The notes beneath the pieces are model-generated. The model ran no database searches and was not told where the DNA came from. It saw only the letters and a list, made by a program, of their open reading frames with translations. DNA of 64,000 nucleotides from Pseudeuparius sepicola. Taxonomy: Eukaryota; Arthropoda; Insecta; Coleoptera; Anthribidae. The position numbers were made by a program, and so were the translations under genes. Shown piece by piece: positions 53,780-64,000 of the stretch (positions are counted from its first letter, which is position 1; every line of letters starts with the position of its first letter). The stretch is taken from contig OY987305.1 of the NCBI GenBank assembly GCA_963920635.1, positions 20,670,876 through 20,734,875 of the forward strand, read 5' to 3'.

Positions 53780-54245
53780 CGTAAACCTTCAAAGGATTAC
53801 ATCCGTTAAACCTCGAGCTAGATCGATACCACTACGACGGTACAACACAACTCAAAAATTACACATTTAGAGCCCCGTCCTCTGGCCGCGGCAGACGATC
53901 AAAAGTACAAAGAGGGTCTAATTAACGTTTGCCGGATTGTCAGCGGCAGCAGGGCGCGCGGCGGCGTCGGAGGCGTCGCAACGCCGGCACCCAGCCATCC
54001 GCGTCACCGCAGAATAGATATCGACGGGTCACACCCAATTGCCGCCAGTTATTAGGCTGTGGTGTGGATGCGGGGCGGCGCAGATTGCTTTTCTCTCGCT
54101 CCCCGGGTTATCATCCCCTCGTGACACTCGTTTCCATGTTTATCTGGCCGTAATCGCCTTAATACGGGGTCGCAGAGGCGGCCCGTCGTGGATAGATAAA
54201 TTGATAAATCACTGCCCAATAATATATACCTACTTGCCCCCATAC
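53780..54245. other. GC-rich unique-looking island
   Basis: The most GC-rich part of the window (53930-54190). ORFs of 67-74 codons on both strands are arginine-rich composition artefacts. Homeodomain-like sites include GTCTAATTAACG at 53917 and TAAATTGATAAATCAC at 54196, and GTTTATCTGGCCGTAATCG lies at about 54137. There is no copy elsewhere and no terminal repeat. Candidate regulatory element; an untranslated first exon is an alternative. Confidence 0.35.
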
Positions 54246-54535
54246 AAATAGACAAGTTGTTCTTAAGAAATAAATCGTGAAATACATCAACCTGTTTGTA
54301 AATTGAAGGGATTCAGATAGTCACGAAATATACGATACATTATATCTGTATTTAAATAGTAAAAATCTAGATTGTAAATGAGTCGACATTTATACCTAAG
54401 TAATATTATTGTATGTCGACCTATTTGGGTCTTTTTATCTTTTATATATTAATAGTTGAAATCTGTAAAATACTGATACTGTTTCATGTGCTTCGATTTG
54501 TCCAGGTGTACATCCGAAGTTATATTGTTTCCTAG
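54246..54535. other. AT-rich non-coding stretch
   Basis: Nothing recognised. Confidence 0.35.
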
Positions 54536-54537
54536 CA

Positions 54538-55090
54538 GGGCCGTATCTAGCGAAAATTTGAGGGGGGTCAGGATCGGCTCAAGCTTTTTTGGGGCTGGGT
54601 GCCGGATGAAAGTGCGGGGCCCCGGCAAGGAATTATTTAATCCATTAAGAACAAATTTTTGAATATTGATACGCTACTAGAACGGTATATTTTTTGCATG
54701 TCACTTTTTAAAAAAGTAGGCCGTTGCGATGAATTTACATCACTTCAGTGACTTATACAGAAATTAATTTCGGGTGGGGAGGGACAATTTTTGCGAATTT
54801 CTTTGAAACAAGTGCATTTAAAATAATGCTGTAAAATGCGCCGAAGGCGAAATTTTTTACAAAATGTTAAGGAAAACTATTTAAAATTAGTCTTAGGAAA
54901 TCCCAATATCTTCAGATTTTCAAGCTGCAGTGAATATTTACAAATTTTGAAATGGTTTCGGCCCCGCCCTTTTAAATACGCTACTGACTGGATAACCCTG
55001 TACACGGGACTCGGAGGCGCGGGGCCAGTCAGAACGCAGGCCGCGTACGCCGCACCGTTCGCACCTGCCTAATAACAACTTATCGTAGTA
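54538..55090 (+). mobile_element. Solo left end of a hAT-type element
   Basis: CAGGGCCGTATCTAGC starts like the perfect hAT-type element at 45490. Inside are G runs, and GCGCCGAAGGCGAAATTTTT near 54838 is shared with 5428 and 39373. No convincing right end with target duplication was found; GCCGGCCCTG at about 55610 is not followed by matching flank. Confidence 0.5.
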
Positions 55091-56620
55091 AAGCTGTAAA
55101 TTTCGCTTGATACAATAATCATGGAGAAAGGCTTTTTGGAGTATTTTGACGTTTTGTTCAAATGTTAAAAGGAAGAGGGAAATCAGGAAACGTTTAAATA
55201 GAACTAGATGTTCTAAAGCATGGTTATTGAAACGAAGTCTATTTTACCATTGAATTCTATTATAAAATTATGCGAAATGGTCGACATATTTTTTAACAAA
55301 TTTAAAATATATCAGTTATTGTTTTAGTTTTAATTAATTTAATAATTTCCGGACTAAAAATAGGTAGAAGTCAGCTACCGTCGCACCTAAAAATTGTAAA
55401 AATCTCGGACAAGCGTACACACGTTACGATTTGCATACGCAAATCTCCAAAATCTATGCTTTTCGGCTCAGACTTTCAACTCCGACGTCCAACTTTGCAC
55501 AGTTCTAAATTTTGTGCCAATCTGCTGTCCACACGCAACGATTTATCTGTAACGATTTACTTGCGCATGCAAATCGTACGATACATCGTTCCGTGTGGAC
55601 CGGCCTTAAAGCCGGCCCTGGAGAGGCTAGACCAGTGGCTGTTAACGCTGAAATAGCTTTAAGGTTAAAAACTACTTTTTTTAAATGTTTTTTAATAACA
55701 AAACTGAAACAGGTTTAAGTTGAACAAGTTTATCATTAAAACTTTAAAAATATTAAATATTAATTATAATAATAGCTGAATATTCCTTCTCGCATTTATA
55801 CCTATCCATTTTCTACTTATTTGATTTCTCATTATTGCGGATATATTCCTACACATTCTTCTCCTGGCCTGACGATACCTTAAGAATTGCCAGTAGGGTA
55901 TGGTAAAATATTTCTTCGCGCCACTTGCCTAACTGAACCTTTCATAAAAATAATAAATAAATCTTCAAATACAAATAAAAATACTACTAATACTACAAAA
56001 TACTACCTAATCTATTTATAAAAGAAACTCTGGGAATCCCCTATTATCCTAATCCATGGCGCACGCAGCCGCATGCACCACCGTTCACCGTTTACTGTTG
56101 TCCAATGTTGCCAGTTATGTTTTATTTTATTTGAAAGGATATTCTGATGAAAAAACTCGGTACCGCACTAATCCAAAAATTATGTTTTGTTGGCGGGTTT
56201 CCATGCTCTACTGGAAAACCAGTTGAAACAATGGGACCCGCAACCTGTGTGGAATGTATAAGAAAAATCGCCATTGCACCTACTATGAATATGATTACAA
56301 TTTACAATGCAATTTGTTATTATTGATCTAACTAAATACATTTTGTCTAGGGATCTACTACTGTTTTGCGTTTTTATGGAATAGTTATGCTGGGAAAGAT
56401 AAATAAATATTATCCAGGCTTTAACTGGAAAAATTATACCAGATTTAATTATTTTAGTTGATTTACTGCTTTATGTATCTACTATGAATTTCCAAAAATT
56501 GTGTAATCGGATTTTTGGTTACTTTGTAATATTCGGTACCTACTTGTAGATTTGTTCTTAACTATGTTTACATCTACAGATTTAATTCACGAACCACCGA
56601 CAATGGTCGTAAAGTTATAT
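55091..56620. other. Non-coding stretch
   Basis: At about 55415-55610 repeated ACGATTTGCATACGCAAAT and GATTTACTTGCGCATGCAAATC phrases ending GTGTGGACCGGCC look like the end of an unidentified DNA transposon. ORFs at 55456-55718 overlap in different frames and lack motifs. Confidence 0.35.
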
Positions 56621-57178
56621 ACCGTCAGATAGTGACAGATTTAGGTGCCCCATTTTTGCATAGAAGCCTCGAAGAGGGTTGAAAAGTACATCGATGCTGA
56701 GTAGAATGAAGGGAAATTTACGAGTGGACCCTTGGGGATAACATATGGAAAATCGAAAAAAAGTAAAATTTTCCGACCCCAAAATGTTTCGCGCCACTCA
56801 AGCCAATATGTTTTTCGGGCTAGTGGCGATGTACGTTTTCATACTTTCGATGGGCTTGTGTGGAAATATCTGTCAAAATTTTGATTTTTCTGTACAAGAT
56901 TACGCCCTTATTTCAACCCTTTAGCCACCTGCAACACTTAAGCCTTTGGTTTTCCGAAGCCAGGTTCTATTAACTAATCATCTAATGAACACGGCTTGCG
57001 TGAAAATATCGAATCGAATTGTGAAAAATGAAAAATCGAATTTTCCATGTGTTATCCCCATCATATAGGGGCCACTCGTAAATTTCCCTTCATTCCACTC
57101 ACCATCGATTTACTTTTCAACCCTCTTCGAGGCTTGTATACGAAAATGGGGCACCTAAATCTGTCACTATCTGACGGT
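56621..57178. mobile_element. MITE with ACCGTCAGATAGTGACAG ends
   Basis: Inverted arms of about 135 bp (56621-56755 and about 57048-57178) share ACCGTCAGATAGTGACAG, GGTGCCCCATTTT and GAAGGGAAATTTACGAGTGG. The centre has no ORF; short frames within the arms mirror each other. The flanks do not show a clear target duplication. Confidence 0.88.
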
Positions 57179-58640
57179 CTATTATAGTGGTGACTTGAAA
57201 ATGTAAAACCAGGACCACATCTATTTAGACGTCCATTCTGCATCCAGTGATTTCAACGTCAAAGTTTCGGAAAGGAAAAAATACTCTAGATGTACTCTGG
57301 CCGCAGCTCATGTGATTTTGTAACTTGCTATGCCTCATTTACACTATTTGTTCCTAACACTCGTGTAAAAGTTATAGATATAATGAAGCCCTTTGAAAAG
57401 ACATGGCAGAAAATTCGACGGTGTGGCAAAACTTTTATAGGAAGTCTATATTTGTTGTGGTGATAAGAATAAGTGTTGTTAATAACTTAATAGTAAGCGT
57501 AATTTAAAAGTAATAAACAATATGTTTGTTGACACTATTGTATTTTTTTTATGAAAGGAAAAAGAGTCTACCTTATTCTATGGTTACTGGAGAAAATGGT
57601 TATAGATCTATAATTTATATTAAAAGACACTACAAAGAAAATTCAGAACAGTTGACTTACCTAGGTAGTATTTTTGATGCTCTTGATTTGTTAATTAGAA
57701 TTTTTGCCTTTCGTTTAGTAAAACTGTCTCGAAACATTTGAAAAATTGGCGCCTGTGGCGATATTATACATACATATTTAAGTAATCAGTAAAATGGGAT
57801 TTCAGGATATTGCACCGGATTTCAACAATAACACTACAAATGCGTTTCCTTGGTTACCACCTTTACCGTAGCCTTCACAAATAAACTTGTCAGGCACTGT
57901 CACTGACCAAGAAAATTCCTCAGCTCCAGAATTCTCACAGGAATCGCGTTCCAACCTTTTACTTCCTTCCAGGCACAATTCCCAGAGCTTATATACTCAA
58001 ATGGAGGGATGGATACCTACTACTCTAGAATATACCTAGCCAATGATAGATTTACAAATCAGTTCTAGTCAATTTAGAGAAAACCTATAGAAGCTCTACA
58101 GGGAAAACAATGAAAAAGTAAAGAAAATGGGGAACTGAGGGCCTCAGGTTAACAAATCTGTAACGGAAAATGAATCCAAACTAATCTTAAAAGTATAAAA
58201 CTCTAAGTAGAATACCGAAACCTATAAAATTTATCTGCCAAATCTTTGAGTAGGTTACAAAACAGTGCAAACGTGTTCATTAAAAGCTGATATAACCACT
58301 TTAGAGGCATTTTTCGTTACAATATTTTTGAATCGTAGTTTATGCCCACCACTGGTATCTGAGAAACTACGAAAAATACAACATCGCTCATATTAACAGG
58401 AAAGTTGCGCTTATATCATACCCTCTACAATATTCTGTTATGAAATCCCCGATATATTAATTATTCGTTCTTGATTTATTCTCAAAAAACGGAAATTTTT
58501 TTTTAACACATTCGTAACCCGAATTTAATAAAAGTTGGTAGTTTTTGATCAAGGTCCACTCGATTCCGTTGTCAGAAATTTTCTAGGTCTCTTAAACCTA
58601 GTAACATATGAGATACCAATAGTGCGGGTATCCAAATTTC
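57179..58640. other. Non-coding stretch
   Basis: The 71-codon frame at 57526-57741 is unrecognised. No terminal or tandem repeats seen. Confidence 0.35.
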
Positions 58641-58647
58641 CACATTA

Positions 58648-58722
58648 ATATATATATATATATATATATACTCCTAGTTTGGAGTATTGTGAGGGTGAGA
58701 ATATTATTATTATTATTATTAT
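58648..58722. repeat. (TA)n and (ATT)n microsatellites with LINE-tail lead-in
   Basis: About 11 TA units are followed by AGTTTGGAGTATTGTGAGGG and then six ATT units. The lead-in is shared with 9600-9650. Confidence 0.85.
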
Positions 58723-59102
58723 ATGCCTGGGTATGTGTATGGTGGCTGAATTTTGGGCGCTCTCTCCCACGCTACATAATTTATGAAAAAAAAAACAATA
58801 GAATAGTTTTTTGTAGAGAATTAAATTTTCTACAAAGTGGTTTAAATTAATTTAAGGAATAAATGTTTGCATAAAAAATATTTTTGTGCCTCCGAATGTC
58901 ACAATTGTTTCAGATTTCTTCTATCAGATTTATATTCTAGGGCAGCGGAAAAGTCAATGTTAAAACATATAAAATACAAATATAAGGGAAACGTCAATGT
59001 TATCGTCTGAGAACTTTTGTAGCGCCCTCCAACGGGTGTTGTGGAAATTAATGTACTTTTTTTATTGAGCGCTAGGTGTCGCCAGCGTATTATATTTAGC
59101 GC
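58723..59102. other. AT-rich non-coding stretch
   Basis: No gene or repeat recognised. Confidence 0.35.
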
Positions 59103-59292
59103 GAAATTTAAATTAATGATCAGACTGCCCTTTTGCTTTATTTTGTTAAACTAGGATTATTTGTAATCCAGGATTTTTATAGAAATCATCGTTCTAACAA
59201 TCATTTCTATAAAAATAAGAATCCTGGATTACAACTAATGCTGGTTTAACAAAATGTCGCAAATGGGCATTATGATCATTAATTTAAATTTC
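59103..59292. repeat. 190-bp palindromic MITE
   Basis: GAAATTTAAATTAATGATCA at the left is mirrored at 59272-59292. AATCCAGGATTTTTATAGAA (59174) mirrors TTCTATAAAAATAAGAATCC (59206). Arms of about 85 bp enclose a short loop. No coding capacity. Confidence 0.85.
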
Positions 59293-59577
59293 ACATGCAA
59301 CGAACAAGTTCACTACCAATTTTATGCAATATATATGCAAAATTTTGGAACATAACATACCTTTTTATATTATAGATATTATAACATAATTTGTCTTTAT
59401 TTTTGACCGCATTTTACCGGTGAAAAAATGGAAGCGAACAATTCTGTCATGCCGTCATACCACTTCGACATTTTAATAAACAGTTTTATTATACAGTGGG
59501 GGATTTGCACTGTTTCTTATTGCTGTGTAAAGAAATCAAAGAAGCTGTCTTCATTTACACATTTATTACATTCATAT
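59293..59577. other. AT-rich non-coding stretch
   Basis: Nothing recognised; it could be the 3' flank of the P-like transposase remnant. Confidence 0.3.
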
Positions 59578-60380
59578 TTATAAAAATACAAAAAAGCACA
59601 TTGACAATGTTGTAATAATATGCACTACTATAAAAGCATGCAAAATAGAAAGCATAAAACAAAAAAGTGCTAGGTATACAAATGAAATATAAAACAAACA
59701 AGAATGATAGGTATGAGTTAAGTTACTTACGTTTTTTTGTCGGGAAATATACTTCTTATAGGCTAGTACCTTTATTGGATCTATCCCGGGCGAATTATAT
59801 ATAATACTACATCGAATAATCAGATTTTTAACATTCGTGCCTAAATTATTATGGGTCTTACAATTTAAAACAGAAAAATTTATATTGGCGGAAAGTACCA
59901 CACTTAGCAATTTTGAAATATTATTTTTGAAACACAACCTTGGAAGAAAATGAAACAAGTGAGATATGCTTTGTCTAACGGCAAAGTGAAGAAACCCTCC
60001 AGCTTTCACCAAATTGCAATTCTCGTACTGACGAACATTAACAAATTCTGACTAGCTGAGATTTGTACCAACATTTGCCATTAGGTATCACAAGCATTAA
60101 TGAATATAGTTTTTAACTAACTAGCTACATAACTTGCTATATAAAAAATGGTATTTTCACTAACCCTAGTTCTTTTTAAAATATTAACAAATCCCGGAAA
60201 CTCAATGTCACTATTGGGCTCTTCTAATGAAGCTACACCAGCAACCTCTTCCGGGGCATTTTTAGAATTGGCATTGAGGCTATCAAACAATTTGTCGAGA
60301 AACAAAATCAACTGTGCAGCCTCTACATCCAGTCTTAAACGATCGTTTGTAGCTGAAAGAAAGTAAGCAAAATATTTAAT
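59578..60380 (-). pseudogene. P-element-like transposase remnant (THAP/P superfamily)
   Basis: Reading leftwards, a splice-acceptor-like TTTCTTTCAG at about 60371-60362 precedes a frame containing LRLDVEAAQLILFLDKLFDS, in which the DKLFDSLN block matches the insertion domain of P-type transposases. This frame ends with ENTIFYIASYVAS, close to the YIAGYV block of the same proteins, then a stop at about 60119. After about 100 bp a second frame (60012-59578) begins LVKAGGFLHFAVRQS, corresponding to the C-terminal GGL-x-x-P/A-S region, and continues for about 90 plausible residues (CFKNNISKLL, NCKTHNNLG) before drifting. The THAP domain and catalytic D/D/E part are not visible nearby. Assignment is by pattern memory; the order of blocks supports it. 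Confidence 0.6.
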
Positions 60381-62480
60381 ATTTCACAAAAAAAACAACA
60401 AATAATAGTACTACTAACCCCAACTTGAAATTCTCAGCATCAGTATCAGTAATAATTCCCATATCTTCATATCTTCTTGGAAATTTTCAACAAAGGATAT
60501 CACAAGTGTTTCGCATCAAAAATAACACTTCATGACAACTCTGCATTTAGATTACCACGGGCCAGCCTTATCTCCAGATAATCATTTAATAAAAACTTAA
60601 AACTTAATAAATTTTAAATTATACGGAAATTTAGGTATTTTCCTTTTGTTTTCCTGCCGCCAAATATAACCTAACTTCCTAACCTAATTTATTGATTTCT
60701 TTACATTTAACATCTGTCAAATATAAACTAGCTACAGCGCCACAAGTGGTTGTTGTGTGAAATATAACATCGTTCAAGGTCATCCATTTAACTTTCCCTT
60801 ATATATTTGTATTTTATATGTGTAAAAAATTTGTCTTCTTTGTGTTACGATAATGTAAAAGTCAGGCCACATTTTTGGAGCCATTCGTCCAGCTCTCACT
60901 GTAAACCCATCGTCAATGTTTTTTTTATTCCGCATTCGAGATTCGAGACCATTGAATTCCAGACGCGTGCCGACTGCCGGTCTTGCGCACCTAGTAATTT
61001 CGCCTTTTGTGCCCTTCTTTATATCAAAATCGGCGCAGATGCAAGGAAATGTAAGGAGATACCGGTGTAAAACAAGGCCCTGCTCATTGTAGTCGCGCGT
61101 GTGCTCTCCCGACAAAAGACGCTGGCGGAAGGAGCGCGGAGTACCGGAAGACGCCTCCAGATGCACTGTTGGAATCAACAACGCCCACGGGAACTGTGAA
61201 GGGAACACCGGGCGGAGGGCCGAGTATACGTCGCGCCAGGACAATGAGGGCATTTGAATAATTTCCCGTTCTTCAACTTCAAATTGTTGGGGGCTCGACG
61301 ACAGCCTAGCAGCCACCACCGGTGCAGTTATACATTCATACTTTTTATGCCATATTTAGGGGCCGGTGTGTTCATTTTGTGAAGGGGCTGATTTTAGGTC
61401 ATTCTAGCTGTGCCCACGTTGTTTATTTAGGTTTTTATAAGCCTTCCTGATATGCCTACTTCCACTAGATATCTAGTCTTGAAACTCAACTTTACTGTAG
61501 TAGGCAATTCTTCAAAATAGAAGCTACAATGTGGGCCTTCAACAGGAGCCAGAATTACATTTGTAGACTTCTTTCTTATACGGATATCTGAATCAATTAT
61601 TGGGCTTGGAAATATTCTCTTTGTGGCTTTGTGGCTAGTGTTGGATTTTGAACTGTTTTTACATCAGTTTATTTGAGAGAACAGCAATGACCAATGTATT
61701 CTGAAAATTTCTTCTTACTTTTGGTATACATGTGGGTACCTACGCGTATGTGATTTCTTACCTTACTTTGACTTACTAGCACTACTACTACTTTAAAGTT
61801 CTTTCATTTATTCTTGCTAATTTTAAACTCATTTGATCTAACCCCAAATATAAATAGCCCAACAATAACAAATAACATAGTAATCACTCAACGTAATATA
61901 CCAAACCAAATCAAAACAAATATTTGTCTAGTGCGCGGGCTGATTCCGTTAACGAATGACGGGTTTTCTTACCTGTCCCATTGTTCAAAATTATTAATTA
62001 CATTTTGCACTAATACACAACTATAGAGTTTTTAGTTAAAACAACTCGTTTGCACTTGCTAGCAAAAATATAACTTCGAATGTGTATTCAGACAAATCGA
62101 AACACATGAAACAGTTGATATTTAATTCCGACAGTAGTTAATGTTAACATTTGAACGTCGCTTGACCTGCAAGGCTTCACCTCACGTAACTGTATAGTAT
62201 CACAAAGTATTAAGTCGTAGATATTTTCTAAAATTTATTTTGGCGCAAACAGATCCATTTAATTTTTAATTGGGTTTTTCGACACCAAACTGATCGAAAG
62301 ACAACTTTTTCAAGTTGCCTGGAAAATTCATAAATTCTTGATAGCTGATAAGAGAAAGAATCCAGAAGCAAAGAAGTAACATAAACAAATTATGGGGGGA
62401 TATAAATGAAATACGGGAAAATGTTAGGGAAAGTGTATCTTTCTATGATTTTAATTACATATCAAATTGTATCAGCATAA
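60381..62480. other. Non-coding stretch with a GC-richer patch
   Basis: A 179-codon minus-strand frame (60780-61319) has no recognised domain; its GC-rich half (61060-61319) reads as composition-driven. In another minus frame near 60925-60860, LDEWLQKCGLTFTLS resembles a LINE reverse transcriptase segment, but too little is left. The rest is AT-rich with no repeats. Confidence 0.35.
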
Positions 62481-64000
62481 GCTATAAGAGTCAAAATTAG
62501 ACAGATTAACAAATTCCGAAGATTAGTTGAGGAAAAGCATAGTGCATTCAATCAAATAGACAATGATCTTGTCAACAGAACAGTAATTAATTTATCTAAC
62601 AGAGAACTTACCATTTCAGAAAAGTTATTTTTGGCAAAAGGGTTAAATTTTTGTGTTGTTGACAACAAAATTTCTAAGCTCGACATAGTAGCATCGTTAG
62701 AGGAAACAGCTCAAGCATTACCTGAGGAATTAGGTCAAGAATTTAGAGTCAGGTCAAAAATAATCTTAGAAAAAGATTTTAAACCAAAACTAAATATTTC
62801 AAAGGAAGAAAAAGTAGCAATTAGATCACTTAAATCAGAGAGGATAATTATTAAACTATTACTGGCAGATAAGGGAAATGCAACTGTTATTTTAGAAAAA
62901 ACTGTGTATGATAATAAATTAAATGATTTAATAAATGAAGGAACTTACAAGAGGATAAACAAAGACCCTACAACTTCAATAGACACTAAAATATACAAAA
63001 CACTGTATAAATACCGCGAACAAATGACACAGAGACAAAGGACACTCTTAACTCCGCATCATTCAAAACTTCCACACTTATACGGATTACCAAAAATACA
63101 CAAAACTAACATTCCTCTTCCCCCATTGTAAGTTCAATAAATTCGCCACGGCATTCGTTAGCAAAATATTTACTGAAAATTGTTAATCCGTTAGTGGGAA
63201 ATTCAAATTCATTTATCAGAAACAGTAATCATTTTCTAGAAAAAATTAGGGAACATCAATTTCCGGATAATTATATATTAGCTAGCTTTGATGTGGTTAG
63301 TCTTTTTACAAATGTCCCTGTTGACAAATCATTGAACATTTTACGCAGAAAGTTAGAAATGATCAGACTTTAGTAGAAAGGACGAATTTGAATATAGATG
63401 CAATATTAGAACTAACATCACTATGTGTTAAAACCACTTATTTTCAACTAGGAAATGAATTTTACCAGCAGGAATTTGGAATGGCCATGGGGTCTCCTTT
63501 ATTTATTCACGGAAGATTTTGAACAAAACGAATTGACTAGATATTTTCACCAACATAATGTTTGGTGTACATATGTAGATGACATATTTATTATATGGGA
63601 ACATGGAGTAGATGATTTAAATTCATTATTAAATTTTCTAAACTCACAAGAACCTTCTATTAAGTTTACCTTAGAAATTGAAAATGATAATCAATTACCT
63701 TTCTTAGATGTTTCTAGTTTCTATACTGAAATCAGATAGTATAGAAACTAGTGTCTATAGAAAACCAACACATACTAATAGATATCTCCATTTCAGCTCC
63801 AATCATCATATTAGTGTTAAAAAAGGAGTACCTAATTTAAAGTTTGTATGACAGGGCTAGAACGATTTAACACAAAATTTGAGGATGAAATTAAACATAT
63901 AAAATATGTTCTTGAGAAGAATAGTTATCGTATTGAATTTGTTGAGCAAGTTTTTCAGGATTGCCAACAAAATAACAATGCTAATAGAATTAGAGAAATA
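62481..64000 (+). pseudogene. Penelope-like element reverse transcriptase, frameshifted, runs off the window
   Basis: Four consecutive frame segments give the blocks of a Penelope-like reverse transcriptase in order. LLADKGNATVIL lies near 62860 and LYGLPKIHK near 63080, then after a frameshift SSINSPRHSLAKYL at 63135 and FDVVSLFTNVP (motif A with its catalytic D) at 63288. After another frameshift come FGMAMGSPL (motif B) near 63476, then YVDDIFIIW (motif C, both aspartates) at 63572 and LPFLDV at 63697. A final shifted segment has VYRKPTHTNRYLHFSS (63753) and an endonuclease-linker-like region to the edge. The open frame starts at 62481 without an ATG. YGLPKIHK and the GNATVIL lead-in are specific to this class, which is related to telomerase. 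At least three frameshifts and a short deletion after GSPL make it inactive. Any GIY-YIG endonuclease lies beyond the window. Confidence 0.93.

Noticed and set aside
53929..54255. Arginine-rich ORFs on both strands
   Set aside because: They follow from local GC richness; overlapping frames on both strands and no conserved motif.
60780..61319. 179-codon minus-strand ORF as a host gene
   Set aside because: No recognisable domain; half is GC-rich and an overlapping plus-strand frame exists. Composition and chance explain it as well as coding does, so it was left as unassigned.

Overview
The window looks like repeat-dense, AT-rich intergenic or intronic DNA from an arthropod, most likely an insect. 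The evidence is the mix of relics: piggyBac, hAT, Tc1/mariner-like, P/THAP-like, Helitron, non-LTR and Penelope-like elements. Scattered TAGGTACCTA-type short motifs are common in hemipteran and lepidopteran genomes, but the order cannot be fixed from sequence alone. I found no convincing host protein-coding gene. Every recognisable coding stretch belongs to a transposable element, and almost all are truncated or frameshifted.

Layout. 0-1.2 kb: short degenerate repeats and a CAAGA/TCTTG-rich block. 1.3-5.1 kb: a foldback element carrying an unrecognised 229-codon reading frame. 6.5-7.2 kb: an inverted copy of a Helitron-derived composite that recurs at 43.3-44.4 kb (palindrome, PIF1-helicase tail, 122-bp tandem repeats). 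12.4-19.1 kb: a run of terminal-inverted-repeat (TIR) elements, two with ends of the ACAGGGTG type, plus a 66-nt hairpin. 20.0-22.7 kb: a minus-strand piggyBac pseudogene split by a hAT-type element. 22.7-26.2 kb: GC-richer transposon-like DNA with a 0.5-kb direct duplication entangled with inverted repeats. 26.8-38 kb: mostly non-coding, with a tRNA-derived SINE head, a tRNA-Met-like repeat and several GC-richer unique-looking islands. 38.4-42.6 kb: small TIR elements, a hAT-type element and nested LINE remnants. 44.9-48.3 kb: a four-level nested insertion. 48.6-53.5 kb: a decayed ACAGGGT-type transposon next to a foldback element carrying a two-exon THAP zinc finger. 56.6-60.5 kb: MITEs and a P-element-like transposase remnant. 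62.5-64.0 kb: a Penelope-like reverse transcriptase pseudogene running off the right edge.

The genes do not form a pathway. What can be read is a history of insertions into insertions, several dateable relative to each other by target-site duplications (TSDs). Between the repeats are unique-looking GC-richer islands (about 5.7-6.2, 12.1-12.3, 26.9-27.2, 30.8-31.0, 35.2-35.7 and 53.8-54.2 kb). They lack long reading frames and could be conserved regulatory DNA in a gene desert or large intron, but this cannot be tested without cross-species alignment.
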